Source: Bacillus sp. AFS006103 (GTDB lineage: Bacteria; Bacillota; Bacilli; Bacillales; Cytobacillaceae). From it: a stretch of DNA of 37,816 nt. A program made the translations under genes and the position numbers. Numbering within the stretch: the stretch's first letter is position 1; each line of letters opens with the position of its first letter. The notes beneath the pieces were generated by a model, which worked only from the letters and a program-made list of their open reading frames with translations, had not been told where the DNA came from and did not search any database. Where the stretch lies: the NCBI GenBank assembly GCA_002559145.1, contig NTXX01000042.1:1-37816 (forward strand), written 5' to 3'. Shown one piece after another: positions 15,467 through 22,652 of this stretch.

Positions 15467-16291
15467 TTATTTAGTTGACTGGATTGTTAATAGGTCCTTC
15501 TTTTCCATCAACAGTTCCATTAACTGCTTAACTTGCTCATTAGTCGTACCTTCTAGCCTTTTTCCACCTTCTGGACGTGGTGGTGTAAACATCTTACCAA
15601 CAATGGTTGGTGAACCTTTTAGTCCCATTTGTGACCGATCTACATTTTCAAAGTCACTTACTGCCCAAATAATGGGTTCGTAACGTGCCGCCTTAATCAT
15701 GTTTGTCATTGGCGAATAATCGATATCATTAATTTCTTTTTCAACTGTTAATAAGCAAGGAAGATTGGATTGAATCAATTCATATCCATTGGTTAATTTC
15801 CGCTTAATTAGAACCGTATTTTCTTTCTGATTGACTTCAGACACTTCAATTACATTTGTTATTGGCGGGATATCCATTCTTCTTGCAATACCTGGTCCAA
15901 CTTGTCCAGTATCACCATCGATCGCGTGCTTTCCGCAAATAATCATGTCTACTGGATGCTCATTATTAATTTTTTCTAATGCTTTTGAAAGGGCATAACT
16001 AGTGGCCAGTGTATCTGCACCCGCAAAGGCACGGTCAGAAATTAAATATCCTCTATCGGCACCTATTTCTACACTCTTCCTAATAATTTCAGTCGCTTGC
16101 GGTGGTCCCATTGATAAGACAGAGATGGTCCCCCCTGTTTTTTCCCTGATTTTTACGGCCTCCTGAACTGCATGAGCATCGTAAGGGTTCAAGATGGCTG
16201 GTGCACTGCGTCGGTCGAGTGTGTTAGTTTTTGGATTAATTTTAATAATTTTTGTATCGGGTACTTGTTTGACACATACGACAATATGCAT
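15467..16291 (-). CDS. fixA: FixA electron transfer flavoprotein, beta-type subunit
   Basis: EtfB-type subunit, 274 residues from the ATG at 16291 (MHIVVCVKQVPDT). The AGGAGGG site about 9 nt upstream decides the start; a longer frame would begin inside that site. The motif IICGKHAIDGDTGQVGP is the nucleotide/FAD-binding signature of ETF beta subunits, and the FixA branch uses it to hold the bifurcating flavin. It is the first gene of the fixABCX operon, 37 nt before fixB. A perfect cre site lies 36-50 bp upstream, and an Fnr-like site lies further upstream. Bacillus relatives often have only the simple EtfAB of fatty acid oxidation; this is the other, Fix-type pair. Confidence 0.94.
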   Translation of the reverse strand: MHIVVCVKQVPDTKIIKINPKTNTLDRRSAPAILNPYDAHAVQEAVKIREKTGGTISVLSMGPPQATEIIRKSVEIGADRGYLISDRAFAGADTLATSYALSKALEKINNEHPVDMIICGKHAIDGDTGQVGPGIARRMDIPPITNVIEVSEVNQKENTVLIKRKLTNGYELIQSNLPCLLTVEKEINDIDYSPMTNMIKAARYEPIIWAVSDFENVDRSQMGLKGSPTIVGKMFTPPRPEGGKRLEGTTNEQVKQLMELLMEKKDLLTIQSTK

Positions 16292-16326
16292 GTAGGACTT
16301 TCCCTCCTCCATATGATCTAAGATTA

Positions 16327-16341
16327 TTGAAAGCGTTTGCT
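16327..16341. promoter_or_regulatory. Perfect cre site upstream of fixA
   Basis: TTGAAAGCGTTTGCT matches the cre consensus WTGNAANCGNWNNCW at every fixed position. It lies 36-50 bp before the fixA ATG, a position for promoter or roadblock repression by CcpA. Confidence 0.8.
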
Positions 16342-16669
16342 TCCTTATGGTTTAAAAATGCTTTTATTAACGATATATGAATCGCAACACAAGCATAGTA
16401 CCAAACAATGATAGTTTTCTTTTTTTCTTTCTTGTTTATTAAACAATCCTTACAAGTCACCTTGTGCAGTAGCTAAGAAGTAGTTTTAAAAAAGTTGAAG
16501 TTATTATAGAATGTGGTAAGATATGTAGTTAATCGTGATGTAAATTAAAAAAGTAGTACTAATATAACTATAAGAAATATTTAGATATTAACAATGATAA
16601 AAATCACAGCTAATGTCTAAATTTGTAGATATTTGAATCGCTTTAATTGGATAAGAAAGGAGATGTGTA
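16342..16669. other. Divergent control region between fixA and the ZIP gene
   Basis: No gene is supported here. A minus-strand frame at 16242-16460 overlaps fixA and has no ribosome binding site. The region is AT-rich. It holds an Fnr-like site at 16593-16608 and a -10-like TATAGT (minus strand, 16572-16567), which would give fix a leader of about 270 nt that includes the cre site. Confidence 0.5.
16567..16608 (-). promoter_or_regulatory. Weak Fnr-like site and -10 box, candidate fix promoter
   Basis: On the minus strand TGTGATTTTTATCATT (16608-16593) has one perfect Fnr half-site and two mismatches in the other. TATAGT at 16572-16567 is placed so that the site centre is about -40.5. It is weaker than the sites before hemerythrin and porG. 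Confidence 0.35.
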
Positions 16670-17404
16670 ATGACTGAAGTTTTTTTGGGAAGTGTACTTT
16701 CGGCACTATCAACAGGGGCTGGGGCACTAATCATTCTATTTATTCATCAATCCATTACCCATCGATGGAAGGATGTTTTATTAGCTTTTAGTGCAGGAAT
16801 TATGATGTCTGCTTCGACGATAGGGTTGATTCCTGAAGCCTTAAAAACTGGGGGATTTGGTCCACTTTTTGTAGGTGTTTGTTTAGGCGTATGGGCGCTG
16901 ACTCTTTTGGAAAAAAATATTCCACATATTGACTTACAGCATAACAAAAAGGGAATTCAATTTGATGAGAAGGCATTATTGATTATTTCTGCAATTACCC
17001 TTCATAACATTCCTGAGGGACTATCAGTTGGCGTAAGCTACGCATCCGAACAGGGGGACACCGGAAATCTAATCGCTTTAGCGATAGGCTTTCAAAATGC
17101 ACCGGAAGGCCTTCTTGTCGCATTATTTTTAATCAATCAGCGAATTAGTAAACTGAAGGCCTTCATTATTGCAACTTTAACTGGAGCCATTGAAATCATT
17201 ACTTCCTTATTAGGGTATTTTTTAACCACATATGTTCAGGGGCTTGTCCCATATGGTCTATCTTTTGCAGCTGGTGCCATGTTATTTATTATTTATAAAG
17301 AATTAATTCCTGAAAGCCACGGGGACGGGAATGAGCGGATATCCACCTATGCATTTATCTTGGGACTGCTTGTCATGGTGTACATAATAGATATTTTTTC
17401 GTAG
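16670..17404 (+). CDS. ZIP-family metal transporter
   Basis: A 244-residue membrane protein of about eight helices. The two metal-binding helices carry the ZIP signatures LHNIPEGLSVG and FQNAPEGLLVA. A short variable loop lies between helices 3 and 4, with IPHIDLQHNKKG as the possible metal-sensing stretch. ZIP proteins import zinc, iron or manganese; the metal cannot be told. The ATG at 16670 has AAAGGAGATG upstream. It is divergent from fixABCX across a 357-nt region with an Fnr-like site. Iron supply for Fe-S proteins would be a sensible link but is inference only. Confidence 0.9.
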   Translation: MTEVFLGSVLSALSTGAGALIILFIHQSITHRWKDVLLAFSAGIMMSASTIGLIPEALKTGGFGPLFVGVCLGVWALTLLEKNIPHIDLQHNKKGIQFDEKALLIISAITLHNIPEGLSVGVSYASEQGDTGNLIALAIGFQNAPEGLLVALFLINQRISKLKAFIIATLTGAIEIITSLLGYFLTTYVQGLVPYGLSFAAGAMLFIIYKELIPESHGDGNERISTYAFILGLLVMVYIIDIFS

Positions 17405-17422
17405 CAAGGTACTTTCAAATTA

Positions 17423-17665
17423 TTAGACTAAAATTTTTGGCCAAACCATGATCATTTGTTTAAAGGCAAATTTAATTTCTTCATTTGGCCTAGGGATTTG
17501 CTCCATCACTTTTTGATATTTATTTATTAATTCATCAAGCTCCTGGCTGTATTGTATCGTCATCTCATTGGTAAATCCCTGGGTATTGGCACTATTTATC
17601 ATTAATTCTCTTTTAAGCTTTATTTCCTCAATCATTTCCATTTGGGTATTACTATACTCGCACAC
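17423..17665 (-). CDS. spo0E: Spo0E-family aspartyl-phosphate phosphatase
   Basis: A small, 80-residue helical-hairpin protein. Spo0E proteins remove phosphate from Spo0A-P and so delay sporulation. The signature SQELDELI (residues 40-47) is intact, including the catalytic serine-glutamine-aspartate region. The product ends in a MIMVWPKILV tail. The GTG at 17665 is chosen because GGAGG lies 6 nt upstream; the next possible start is Met9. It is convergent with the ZIP gene, with only 18 nt between them. Several paralogues occur in most Bacillus genomes. Its place between mtnU and clpE matches Spo0E of B. subtilis, which favours the true orthologue. Confidence 0.85.
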   Translation of the reverse strand: MCEYSNTQMEMIEEIKLKRELMINSANTQGFTNEMTIQYSQELDELINKYQKVMEQIPRPNEEIKFAFKQMIMVWPKILV

Positions 17666-17892
17666 AATTATCCTCCTACCTCTTACTCTATTACTGTAAA
17701 TTATTAAAAATTAGACTACTTGATGAATTATGACAAGAATTAATATAAAAGTAAATACAATCGCAAAAGTAGACAAAACAATCTATTTCTTTCGTTTTTC
17801 GACAAAATCCTTAATTTTTTTCGAAGTATTCCGACAAAAAATGAGGAATTGTCCAAAATAAATTTTGAAATTTCAAAACGAGGTGAAGAACT

Positions 17893-18678
17893 GTGAAATT
17901 AAAAATTTCATGTATACAAATGGATATTGCTTTTGGTAAACCGCAAAAAAACTACCAAACTGTCGAAAGACTTTTTGATAAAACTCACACTGAAAAACCC
18001 GATATTATTGTACTACCTGAACTTTGGACGACAGGATATGACTTGACACACCTTAATGAAATTGCGGACTTTAAAGCAGCACAAACGATAAAATTCTTGC
18101 AAAATGCAGCCCAAAAATATCAGGTACATTTAATTGGCGGCTCTGTTGCCAATCGTGTGGAAAATGGTGTAAGGAATACACTCCTCATCATCAATAAAGA
18201 TGGCCGGCTTGTGCACCAGTACAGTAAACTACATCTATTTAAACTTATGGATGAGCATGTTTATCTAGAAGCCGGGTCCGAAAAGGGGCTTTTTCAGCTT
18301 GATAATTATCAGTTTGCTGGGGCAATCTGTTATGATATTCGTTTTCCAGAGTGGATCCGAGCTCATACATCAAAAGGTGCAGAAGCTTTATTTGTTGTGG
18401 CGGAATGGCCAGCGCAGCGTCTGTCGCATTGGAGGGCACTATTGATTGCCAGAGCAATCGAAAATCAATGTTATGTTATCGGATGTAACCGTTCCGGACT
18501 GGACCCAAATAACCACTTTGCCGGGCACTCTTTGATTATTGACCCGTGGGGAGAGGTTATAGCAGAAGCGGGTGAAAATGAAGAAATTTTATCAGCAGAG
18601 ATTGAGATGGACTTAGTCAAAGAAGTCAGGAAACAAATTCCTATCTTCGCGGATAGAAGACCTGAATTCTATAAATAA
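17893..18678 (+). CDS. mtnU: Carbon-nitrogen hydrolase, MtnU-like omega-amidase
   Basis: A 261-residue nitrilase-superfamily protein with the full catalytic triad Glu43 (LPELWTTGYD), Lys112 (SKLHLF) and Cys146 (GAICYDIRFPEW). MtnU (YkrU) of B. subtilis belongs to the methionine salvage cluster and is thought to hydrolyse 2-oxoglutaramate, the amide left when glutamine serves as amino donor for ketomethiobutyrate. The GTG start has GAGGTG 7 nt upstream. The partner genes mtnK, mtnA, mtnE, mtnW, mtnX, mtnB and mtnD are absent from the window, and no S-box riboswitch is seen. It is probably the sole survivor of the mtn cluster at this site, or the rest lies elsewhere. Confidence 0.85.
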   Translation: MKLKISCIQMDIAFGKPQKNYQTVERLFDKTHTEKPDIIVLPELWTTGYDLTHLNEIADFKAAQTIKFLQNAAQKYQVHLIGGSVANRVENGVRNTLLIINKDGRLVHQYSKLHLFKLMDEHVYLEAGSEKGLFQLDNYQFAGAICYDIRFPEWIRAHTSKGAEALFVVAEWPAQRLSHWRALLIARAIENQCYVIGCNRSGLDPNNHFAGHSLIIDPWGEVIAEAGENEEILSAEIEMDLVKEVRKQIPIFADRRPEFYK

Positions 18679-18784
18679 ACTTTCAAGCAATAGTATTTTA
18701 GAAAAGCAACCCAACACGGATGGATTTTTCGATCAATCTATTGATTGGCGCTCCGCAAAAAAACACTTCCAAGATGGAAATCAG

Positions 18785-18824
18785 ATTGTCGAGAAAGGGT
18801 GTTTTTCTCGGCAATTTTTCTTTT
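18785..18824 (+). terminator. Candidate terminator of mtnU
   Basis: ATTGTCGAGAAA (18785-18796) pairs with TTTCTCGGCAAT (18804-18815), 12 bp with one G-U pair, followed by TTTTTCTTTTC. It lies about 110 nt past the mtnU stop codon, inside the left arm of the inverted repeat. Confidence 0.6.
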
Positions 18825-18864
18825 CACCGAAACCAATTATTGATTTTTGTCCCTGCTAATAGTC

Positions 18865-18924
18865 CTGTTGATTTGCACTCCAGGCACTTCGCTTTCCGCG
18901 GGCGTGCCAATCAACAGACAGGTC
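18865..18924. repeat. GC-rich Bacillus-type dispersed repeat (compact copy)
   Basis: The core CTCCAGGCACTTCGCTTTCC (18879-18898), followed by GCGGGCG, is the familiar end of a repeat scattered through Bacillus and relatives. It is framed by GTTGATTTGCAC (about 18867-18878) and GTGCCAATCAAC (18904-18915), an inverted pair with one mismatch, and the flanking CCTG/CAGG extends the symmetry. The full element is normally over 100 bp; this copy is shortened. Confidence 0.7.
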
Positions 18925-18995
18925 CCAAAGCTTGTACTTATAATATTATAGCAAATTAACGCGGTGAATTATTAAGGTATTTCTATAAAATAAGA

Positions 18996-19020
18996 GGCTG
19001 TCGAGAGTTTCTCGACAGCC
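18996..19020 (-). terminator. Terminator of the por operon
   Basis: GGCTGTCGAG (18996-19005) and CTCGACAGCC (19011-19020) form a perfect 10-bp stem. On the minus strand a T-rich TCTTATTTTAT follows. It lies about 45 nt beyond the porA-B stop codon. Confidence 0.8.
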
Positions 19021-19065
19021 TGACTTCCAAGATGGAAGTGTTTTTTGTTTGATTTTTTCTGCTTC

Positions 19066-21360
19066 TTATAACATTGGATTTTCGTCTTTCGCTTTGAGAC
19101 GACCCCATCTTTTCTCAACTTCTGCTTCGAATTCTTCTAACATTGGTTTGTTTTCTTCTTTTAGAAGGTGTTTTGTTTTACCCATATATTTTAACCATTC
19201 AGAAAGTGGAATGCGTTTATTCTTTTCTTCAGGATTGTAAGTAATTGTTGTCACACCTTGTTCCACTTCATAAAGTGGGAAGAAGCAAGAATTTACTGCA
19301 GCTTCGATAATGGTGGCACCGAAACGGTCATCAGATTTCCAGTTAAGTGGGCATGTAATGAGAATTTTCCCATAAACTGTTCCGACATTTTGGGCATACC
19401 ATTGTGCTTTAGCGCCTTTTTTAACTAAGTCCTGCGGGAATGCTTCCGAACCGGTAAACACATAAGGAATATTCGTTGCTGCCATAATTTGGGCTGTGTC
19501 CTTATGATGGAATGCCTTACCTTTCTGTGCTTTTCCTACTCCAGATGTACTTGTCATATGACCAAGTGGTGTAGAATAAGACATTTGTGAACCTGTATTC
19601 ATGTAGCCTTCATTATCATATTCAAGCATAATCAGTTTATGTCCACGTAGAGCAGTACCAATCGCTGAACCCATACCGATGTCCATACCGCCATCACCAG
19701 TAATCATAACAAATGTAGCGTCATCTGAAACTTCAATTTCACCGCGGCGTTTTAATTCCATGAACGCTTCAACCGTACCTGAAAGCGTTGCGGCACCGTT
19801 TTGGAACAAATTGTGCATCATCGTTTGCTTATGTGATGTGCTTGGATAAGATGTTGTTGTGACATAGGCACAGCCTGTTTGGAATAGAGTTACAATGTCT
19901 CCCTCAATCCCTTTAAAGAATAACTCAAGACCAGCAAAAATTCCGCATCCTGGGCATGCCCCGTGACCTGATGCAATTCGTTTCGGTTTACCAGTTAAGG
20001 CACGAAGCGGCGGGATTTTCACCTTTAATTTATTGGTTTCTTCATCCATTTTCACATCAATTAGACCTGTTTTAAATACATCCCCATGCTGTGGTAAAAT
20101 AACCGGCTTAAGGATTTTTTCAGGATTGCCGGGAATATGACCATAGTAATCAAATGGCTTTTCCGCATAGCCTTTTTCCATTGTATCAATTGCCATATCA
20201 AAGAAGGCCTGGGCATCACTTGCATAGAAGTCCTTGCCGCCAAGACCGAATACGCGACTTAACACGATCGTCTTGTTATCTTTATCATCTTGAAGTGCAG
20301 ATTTCACTTCATGCGTTAAGTTTGGACCATTTGCTCCGTAAGAATCCGCACGTTCCCCAATTAATAATGATTTTACATTTTTAAGGGCTTCGCGAATTTC
20401 TTTTGCAGGGAATGGACGGATAATATTCGGGCTAATTACACCAGCCTTAATTCCTTTTGCGCGAAGTTGATCTACTACATCTTTGGCTGATTCAGCAGCA
20501 GAGTTTAATAGGAAAAGGGCTACTTCTGCATCTTCCATTTTATATAAATCTAGAACAGGATATTCTCTTCCGGAAAGCTTAGCATATTCCGCTGCTACCT
20601 CTTTAAAGACCTCACCTGCATTATACATTGCTTCTGACTGTTGGTAGTGATTGTTAAGGAAATCATCCCCACTCATATGTGCACCAATGGTAACTGGTTT
20701 TCTTAAATCCCTAACAAAGTTGTAATCTGTAGGACATTCACCAACAAATTGCTGTACAACACTGCGGTCCTTAAAGAATTCCACCCTGCGTTTTTGGTGG
20801 GATGTAAAGAATCCATCATAAGCAACAATAACTGGTAAGCGCACTTTTGAGTGTTCGGCAATTTTAAGTGCCATGATATTCAAATCATAAACAGCTTGTG
20901 GTGTTTTCGCTGTTAATATTACCCAGCCAGTATTTAATGCATAATAGAGATCCGAATGATCTCCGCGAATATCAAGTGGACCACTGACGGCACGAGTTAC
21001 AAGATTCATAACCATTGGGAAACGAGTTCCTGATTGTACAGGCATTTGTTCAAGCATATATAAGAATCCATTTGCACTCGTTGCATTGATTACCCGGGCA
21101 CCTGTAGCTGCAGCACCGTAACAAATACCTGCTGAACCGTGCTCGCCATCGGCAGGAATCAACTTAATATCGTGCTCCCCGCGGGTTTTCATTTGATCTA
21201 AAAATTGTGCAACCTCAGTTGACGGTGTTATTGGGAAGTACCCCATAATATGATAATTGATTTGTGCGGCAGCCATAGCAGCCATTTCATTTCCTGATTC
21301 AAAGGTAGAAACTTGTTCTGCAACACTTTTTGTTATTAATTTATCTTCTAAAGTAGCCAT
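19066..21360 (-). CDS. 2-oxoacid:ferredoxin oxidoreductase, fused alpha and beta subunits (pyruvate type)
   Basis: A 764-residue protein. It begins with the alpha (PorA) domains, seen in the motif YFPITPSTEVAQFLDQ and the ISPNIIRPFPAKEI middle part, and continues into the beta (PorB) domain. The thiamine diphosphate site is GDGGMDIGMG followed by YDNEGYMNTG. Cys469, Cys472 and Cys497 (spacing C-X2-C-X24-C) and Cys692 are well placed to bind the inner [4Fe-4S] cluster of pyruvate:ferredoxin oxidoreductases. The enzyme would split a 2-oxoacid plus CoA to acyl-CoA and CO2, reducing ferredoxin, or run in reverse. Pyruvate is the best guess given lactate genes next door, but another 2-oxoacid or oxalate cannot be excluded. 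Its ATG overlaps the preceding stop codon by one base. Confidence 0.88.
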   Translation of the reverse strand: MATLEDKLITKSVAEQVSTFESGNEMAAMAAAQINYHIMGYFPITPSTEVAQFLDQMKTRGEHDIKLIPADGEHGSAGICYGAAATGARVINATSANGFLYMLEQMPVQSGTRFPMVMNLVTRAVSGPLDIRGDHSDLYYALNTGWVILTAKTPQAVYDLNIMALKIAEHSKVRLPVIVAYDGFFTSHQKRRVEFFKDRSVVQQFVGECPTDYNFVRDLRKPVTIGAHMSGDDFLNNHYQQSEAMYNAGEVFKEVAAEYAKLSGREYPVLDLYKMEDAEVALFLLNSAAESAKDVVDQLRAKGIKAGVISPNIIRPFPAKEIREALKNVKSLLIGERADSYGANGPNLTHEVKSALQDDKDNKTIVLSRVFGLGGKDFYASDAQAFFDMAIDTMEKGYAEKPFDYYGHIPGNPEKILKPVILPQHGDVFKTGLIDVKMDEETNKLKVKIPPLRALTGKPKRIASGHGACPGCGIFAGLELFFKGIEGDIVTLFQTGCAYVTTTSYPSTSHKQTMMHNLFQNGAATLSGTVEAFMELKRRGEIEVSDDATFVMITGDGGMDIGMGSAIGTALRGHKLIMLEYDNEGYMNTGSQMSYSTPLGHMTSTSGVGKAQKGKAFHHKDTAQIMAATNIPYVFTGSEAFPQDLVKKGAKAQWYAQNVGTVYGKILITCPLNWKSDDRFGATIIEAAVNSCFFPLYEVEQGVTTITYNPEEKNKRIPLSEWLKYMGKTKHLLKEENKPMLEEFEAEVEKRWGRLKAKDENPML

Positions 21361-22373
21361 TATTGGATTCCTCCTGCAATATAAGGAAAGTTATGCTTTA
21401 CGCGGTTATCATCTGCATATCCGAGCAGTTCACGAAGATCACTAAGTGCGTCGGTTGGGCATGCTTCTACACATTTTAGGCAGCCTTTACAGTATTGGTA
21501 ATCAATACCTTGAAGGAACATTTGTTTTCTGCCACGCTTATCTTCTCCTTCTTTCCAAACGAAGCAAAAGTCAGGACAAACATTGTCACAAGCTGCACAA
21601 TGAATACATTTGTCTTGTTGGAACTCGGGAAGGAATCCTTGGCGTGAACCACTTAAATCTTTTAAAATGCTATTTGCTTGAGAAACCATGACTCCACCGA
21701 TTTCTTGAGTCATGTAGCCAAGCTGTGGTTGTGGGCGTGAGAAGGCTTTCCCTTCCGCCCCTGCTGTCACTTCATATGTTTTAAATTGAACCTCATTATA
21801 CCCGCGGTCAAAAGTACGGATATTCGGCTCTACAAGATGTGGATATTTTTTAGTAAACGTTTTCCGAATTACATCCCTCATTGATTCAGGATCTAAAAAG
21901 TCACATAAACGATATAATGCACCAAGCATTGCCGTATTTACTTTGGTTTTTTCCTCTACGGCAATTGATAAGGCATCAACAATCGCAAGTGTTCCGTATT
22001 CTAATTGTAAATCTGTTTTAACTTCATCAAAATCCCTAGCTGTATTTACCAAAACGATACTATCAGCATTTAAGCCGCTGACAACATCAACAGTTCTATA
22101 TAATGCTTCATGAAAAACACCAACAATATGTGGTTGTTCAATTGGACTATGATCTCTAATTTCTACATCTGGTTCACAAAAGCGAATGAAGCTCTTTACT
22201 GGAGACCCCTTTTTTTCAGACCCATAAGATGAAAAATTAGAGCCTTTCAAACCAAGACTAAAAACTCCAGCCTCTGCTAACATTTTTCCGGCTAGATTAG
22301 CTCCTAGCCCCCCAATTGATTCAAGACGGATTTCAAAAAATCCTAGTTCATTTTTTTTCGGTAAAATAGACAT
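21360..22373 (-). CDS. 2-oxoacid:ferredoxin oxidoreductase, fused gamma and delta subunits
   Basis: A 337-residue partner of the alpha-beta protein. Residues 1 to about 200 form the gamma (PorG) domain, with the glycine motif ESIGGLGANLAGKMLAEAG near the start. From about 257 to 310 lies a delta (PorD) ferredoxin domain with two cluster motifs, CIHCAACDNVCP and CKGCLKCVEACP, binding two [4Fe-4S] clusters. The pair therefore contains all four ancestral subunits in two proteins, an uncommon packing. The ATG at 22373 has AGGGAGGG upstream. It is first in a two-gene operon. An Fnr-like site sits about 41.5 bp before the likely start point. Confidence 0.9.
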   Translation of the reverse strand: MSILPKKNELGFFEIRLESIGGLGANLAGKMLAEAGVFSLGLKGSNFSSYGSEKKGSPVKSFIRFCEPDVEIRDHSPIEQPHIVGVFHEALYRTVDVVSGLNADSIVLVNTARDFDEVKTDLQLEYGTLAIVDALSIAVEEKTKVNTAMLGALYRLCDFLDPESMRDVIRKTFTKKYPHLVEPNIRTFDRGYNEVQFKTYEVTAGAEGKAFSRPQPQLGYMTQEIGGVMVSQANSILKDLSGSRQGFLPEFQQDKCIHCAACDNVCPDFCFVWKEGEDKRGRKQMFLQGIDYQYCKGCLKCVEACPTDALSDLRELLGYADDNRVKHNFPYIAGGIQ

Positions 22374-22446
22374 AATGTCCCTCCCTAAATTCGTTCAATA
22401 AAATAACACGAAATAGACATAAAAATTTAACTTCTTCACAACAACT

Positions 22447-22489
22447 ATTGTAAGACAGCTATTTTTATTTTGCTGTGATAAATGTCAAA
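22447..22489 (-). promoter_or_regulatory. Fnr-type class II promoter of the por operon
   Basis: On the plus strand TGTGATAAATGTCAAA (22474-22489) matches TGTGA-N6-TCACA at 9 of 10 fixed bases. On the minus strand TACAAT (22452-22447) is a good -10 box. Site centre to -10 edge is 29.5 bp, identical to the hemerythrin promoter, so the centre is about -41.5. A TTGACA also overlaps the site but has no well-spaced -10. Confidence 0.65.
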
Positions 22490-22604
22490 CATCATGATAT
22501 TTATTTTGAAACACAAAAAAAGATTTTCGAATAAGTGTTGCCATATATGTATTTAAAGTGCTTTCATAATTATATAACAGGGTAGTTGATGTTGTATAAC
22601 AGAC

Positions 22605-22648
22605 AATAAAATAGCCTGCATCCCTTTTAGGATGCAGGCTATTTTATT
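22605..22648. terminator. Strong terminator of the lutABC operon
   Basis: A perfect 19-bp stem, AATAAAATAGCCTGCATCC with its complement (22605-22623 and 22630-22648), around a 6-nt loop. It lies 5 nt past the lutC stop codon. A/T-rich ends make it usable in both directions. Confidence 0.9.
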
Positions 22649-22652
22649 TGAT

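Larger units (their letters stand above)
18757..19042. repeat. 286-bp segment bounded by ~39-bp imperfect inverted repeats
   Basis: From 18758 the plus strand reads AAAAAACACTTCCA, then AGATGGAAATCAG, then ATTGTCGAGAAA. Read inward from the other end (19042 downward, minus strand), the sequence matches at 33 of 39 positions and includes AAAAAACACTTCCA, TGGAAGTCAGG and CTGTCGAGAAA. Each arm also contains its own TTCCA/TGGAA hairpin and a terminator-like hairpin. There is no open frame for a transposase and no clear target duplication. It may be a small non-autonomous element, or two copies of one terminator repeat. Confidence 0.5.

Noticed and set aside
12826..16291. Ordinary fatty-acid-oxidation EtfAB operon
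   Set aside because: Presence of fixC and fixX in tight overlap and the FixA/FixB type sequence show the Fix branch; no acyl-CoA dehydrogenase gene nearby.
16388..16404. SigL (-24/-12) type promoter before fixA, TTGGTAC-N5-TTGTG on the minus strand
   Set aside because: Two changes at key positions (TTGGCAC and TTGC expected) and no sigma-54 activator gene in the window; kept only as a remote possibility.
18720..18959. 79-codon frame through the repeat patch after mtnU
   Set aside because: It runs across inverted repeats and a dispersed GC-rich repeat, with no ribosome binding site; not a transposase remnant that I can recognise.
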